Positions 61,571-64,000 of a stretch of 64,000 nt of DNA are shown here, piece after piece; the first letter of the stretch is position 1; every line of letters starts with the position of its first letter. The notes below the pieces were generated by a model, which was not told the DNA's origin, searched no databases, and saw nothing but the letters and a program-made list of their open reading frames with translations. Source of the DNA: Ulva prolifera (Eukaryota; Chlorophyta; Ulvophyceae; Ulvales; Ulvaceae); NCBI GenBank assembly GCA_023078555.1, contig CM041198.1:5701924-5765923 (forward strand), read 5' to 3'. The translations under genes and the position numbers were made by a program.

Positions 61571-62694
61571 CGGAATTTTATAAACATAAATACAAAATAT
61601 TGCCCTGGCTTTCCGGCGGACTGTAGACCACTGCATGGGGGGCTTCCAGAGAGATGGAACTCATGCGCAGCCGGAGGCGTACCCTTGCATGGGCGATCAT
61701 GCATGCGCGCCGTGTCCACCCTCCTTTGTCACCCCGGCGACGGCTTTGGTGGAGCTGACAGAACTTGCGCTCGGTCTCTTGCATCGTCCACCGGGCTTGG
61801 GGTACGTACTATACTGTACACGTGTGAGCGACGCAGCAGCTGTTGGTGGCGAGGCAGGCACGTGGGTCACCAGACACCTTGCTCAGACACCAGAGGGAAG
61901 TTCTCGTGTTTGAGTCGGCGAAGCCTGTTCCCCGACTCTCGATTCAGGCAATCATTGCCGCGTGGTGCCGATGGATCTGCACCTCATTACCAGGCAGTAC
62001 GCAGGGCTGAGCCAGCAATGCTCAGGGAGGGCGGCTGCCTATCGCACTCACCATGTGCCTTCCTGGCTGTCGGGGAGTGGCAGGAAGCGTGGCAGTGGAA
62101 CGAGCACAGCAGGGCGTGCCTGGGGTGTTGGACAAAGCGGCCTGGCGCCTCCTCAGAGGCATGCACGTTCCCGTTGTGGATGTGACGCACGAAAACACAT
62201 CCCGGCCTGGTGCATCAGATCACAGCTGTGAAACTGCACGTCTGCGGAGGTGTACTCAACACAGCGAGACAGCGTGCATCCCTGTGCGCAAACACAGCTG
62301 TTGAGAGGCGCAGGCCAGACCCATGCATGAGCGTCTGTCTCTTGCACACGCAGTCAGCTACGCTACACGAAACACTAGCCTCGCGCAACCACCTTTGATT
62401 TGCTTGACTTTACAAACCGCGCCTGCAAGAGAGCCCCCCGCCCCAGCCTGCATCCTCGAATGCAGAGCCCTGCAGCCTTACAGGCGACACGTGGCACACC
62501 CTCCCCCACACAGACGTGTCCATGTGGGCCTAGGCAACAGCACTGCACCACCTCTCCTTCTTCGAGCTCCCCTACCGCCCAGACACTGAGACAGCACTGA
62601 GCCCAGACAGCGCGGGCGGATAGCCGTCAGCGTGGCTCATATACTTGTCTTTTGGTATGCTGTGGACAAGGGCCGGCGGCGCACACTCGCCCAG

Positions 62695-64000
62695 CTACCA
62701 CGCGCGGATCTGCGGCAACGGCGACGGCAGCAGGCCTAAGCCGCTGTGCTCTGTCGCAGGCACACCCCCCCGCTCCACAACGCCCACCGACTGCTGGTCC
62801 GTGCACCCGACGAGCAGCCGCCCGGTTGAGACGTCCGCCTGCACGTCCACCCACGCCCCCTCGACGCTACACACCGCTTCCATCTCGACTCCGGCCCCCC
62901 GCCCGAGGTCCACCTCCAGCAGCTGGCCGGCCGTCGTCGCTGCGATTAGCGGCACGGAGGTCGCGCCGGCGCGGAGGGGGTCTGGGCGGAGGAGGACGGA
63001 CCCCGCCGCATCGCTGACGTGGTCCGCCAGCGCCACGACCTGCGGGTCATGCATGGAGCGCAGGTCCCACGTCGTCATGAGAGAGGCGGCGCTGGAGCCG
63101 CGCACGCGGTGGCCGACGGCGCAGGCGTGCGGGGCAGACGCGAGCGCGGCGACGCTTGAGATCGAGGCGAGGGAGGCCCGAAGGGCGCCGGAAGAGGTCG
63201 CGTGCGTCCTCAGGCCGGCCCGGTGGTCCTGCCTCAGCGCCGTGTCGACCCAGTCCTGCTGGCTGCCTCGGACAGCGCCCGAGCCGGCTCGGGCGTCCCA
63301 GATTTGCACAGTGCCACCTGTAGCCACGGTGAGCAGCTGGTCCGGCCCGAGCCAGCACGCGTCTATGAAGGAGCGCAGAGGGTCTGGCTGAGTGACGGTG
63401 GTGCACCGTTGCGGGTCGGTGCCTTGGAAGCTGGAATCGATTCGGTGGACGGTCAGGGCGCCATCTTCTCCTGCTGTGAGGAGCTGCTGGGATGGGGCGA
63501 AGTATGACACAGCGGTCACAGCACCCTTGTGTAGAGTGGAGCCAGTTGCTGCTTGAGACTCAGCGCTGACGCCGTGAATCTGCACAGCAGTGCTGCTTGG
63601 CAGAATTGTTGGACTGTACCAAAACGAATTCTCATACCCAGTGTAGGCATGTTCGGGACGGCGATTCATGAAGGCCATGAACATGAAGGCTCTCTGGAAC
63701 GATGCTGTGGCTCAGAGCACGAAACAGGCGCCCGAGTGGCACACCACCACGTCTTCGGGTGTTGCGCCAGATTGCTGGGGCACGTCCACTTGAAAGGAAT
63801 TGACACTTCCGCCAGCGGATCCAGATACTATACATGCTTGTATAGTTTCGTATGGCCGTATATCTCCGCAAACACATACTTTTGTCACTCGCCCTCCAGC
63901 ATGTGCAAGCTCAGCAATCTGCGCATAGCTGCGGCCCTCTCCGATGGTGCAGTGCCCCACAACCAGCTGAGCAGTGCTTTTGGATACGAATTGAGATGCT
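62695..64000 (-). CDS. NUP43: Nup43-like WD-repeat nucleoporin (5' partial)
   Basis: Beta-propeller subunit of the Nup107-160 scaffold of the nuclear pore (by family). The 5' end runs off the window. Exons: beyond 64000 to 63790, then 63693-62695, joined across a 96-nt GTGGAC...TTCCAG intron; reading through would hit an in-frame TGA at 63712-63714, which the intron removes. The visible N-terminal part reads ASQFVSKSTAQLVVGHCTIG, matching the start of Nup43 (KFVSQKIS...). WD-type blades: VTAVSYFAPSQQLLTAGEDG, PDQLLTVATGGTVQIWDAR, ASLMTTWDLRS, VPLIAATTAGQLLEVDLG. 'TAGEDGALTVHRID' and 'LTVATGGTVQIWD' align with human Nup43 TVGEDGRINLFRAD and LTVNSIGQLKIWD. The end (LLVGCTDQQSVGVVERGG) fits the last strand; stop at 62695. 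About 400 aa expected in full. Confidence 0.78.

Larger units (their letters stand above)
55619..62694. other. repeat-dense spacer
   Basis: About 7 kb without a named gene. Holds family A copies A4-A14, family B copies, a foldback element (60.32-60.54 kb) and a possible heat-shock promoter (58.3-58.6 kb). One exon-like stretch, 58901-59096 (AACTGCAG| to GCAAG|GTGGTG; GHQLSRALLQPQPMSASVK), lies downstream of that promoter but is unassigned. Confidence 0.35.

Noticed and set aside
63712..63714. In-frame TGA in the Nup43-like gene as a pseudogene mark
   Set aside because: A 96-nt, phase-0 GT-AG intron spanning it is of normal length for this window and removes it.

Overview
The window looks like nuclear DNA of a green alga (Viridiplantae, probably a chlorophyte). 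The evidence is intron-rich genes with GT-AG introns (donors mostly GTGCG or GTGAG, acceptors TGCAG), long repeat-rich spacers, and two genes whose closest remembered relatives are plant proteins: an ARF of the plant ARFB subclass, and a giant four-MATH-domain TRAF-like protein of the Arabidopsis At2g25320 type. Species cannot be decided from the sequence. All gene models below were built by hand from frames, splice consensus and remembered family alignments; no search was run.

Layout. 2.1-2.7 kb (+): prefoldin subunit 2. 4.3-4.7 kb (+): 5'-truncated remnant of a LINE reverse transcriptase. 5.7-6.9 kb (-): ARFB-type GTPase, six exons. 9.8-21.8 kb (+): four-MATH/coiled-coil protein, 11 exons, about 2134 aa. 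22.7-27.1 kb (+): MCM8 helicase, 7 exons, about 769 aa. 30.1-50.9 kb (+): three paralogous genes for small secreted proteins built from a four-cysteine CxxCG repeat (often CRPCG). Every module is a phase 1-1 exon and the exon lengths (195, 96, 192-198, 179 nt) recur between paralogues. 52.7-55.6 kb (-): a secreted proline-rich protein with two copies of an unrecognised beta-type domain and two copies of a Cys-rich module. 62.7-64.0 kb (-): Nup43-like WD-repeat nucleoporin, cut by the window edge.

The left half (2-27 kb) is housekeeping and cell-biology genes. The right half holds lineage-specific extracellular proteins and is full of repeats. Two families of very short insertions (family A about 28-85 bp, family B about 75-180 bp) are the most notable non-genic signal. 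Each family has a fixed 3' end and a ragged 5' end, and most copies are bracketed by 8-22 bp direct repeats of host sequence. That is the signature of target-primed retrotransposition, but with extremely short products. Family B copies sit inside introns of MCM8 and of the secreted minus-strand gene.

The three CxxCG-repeat genes and the minus-strand gene may together form a set of cell-wall or secreted proteins; this is inferred from signal peptides, cysteines, proline linkers and clustering only. No tRNA, rRNA or CRISPR array was seen.
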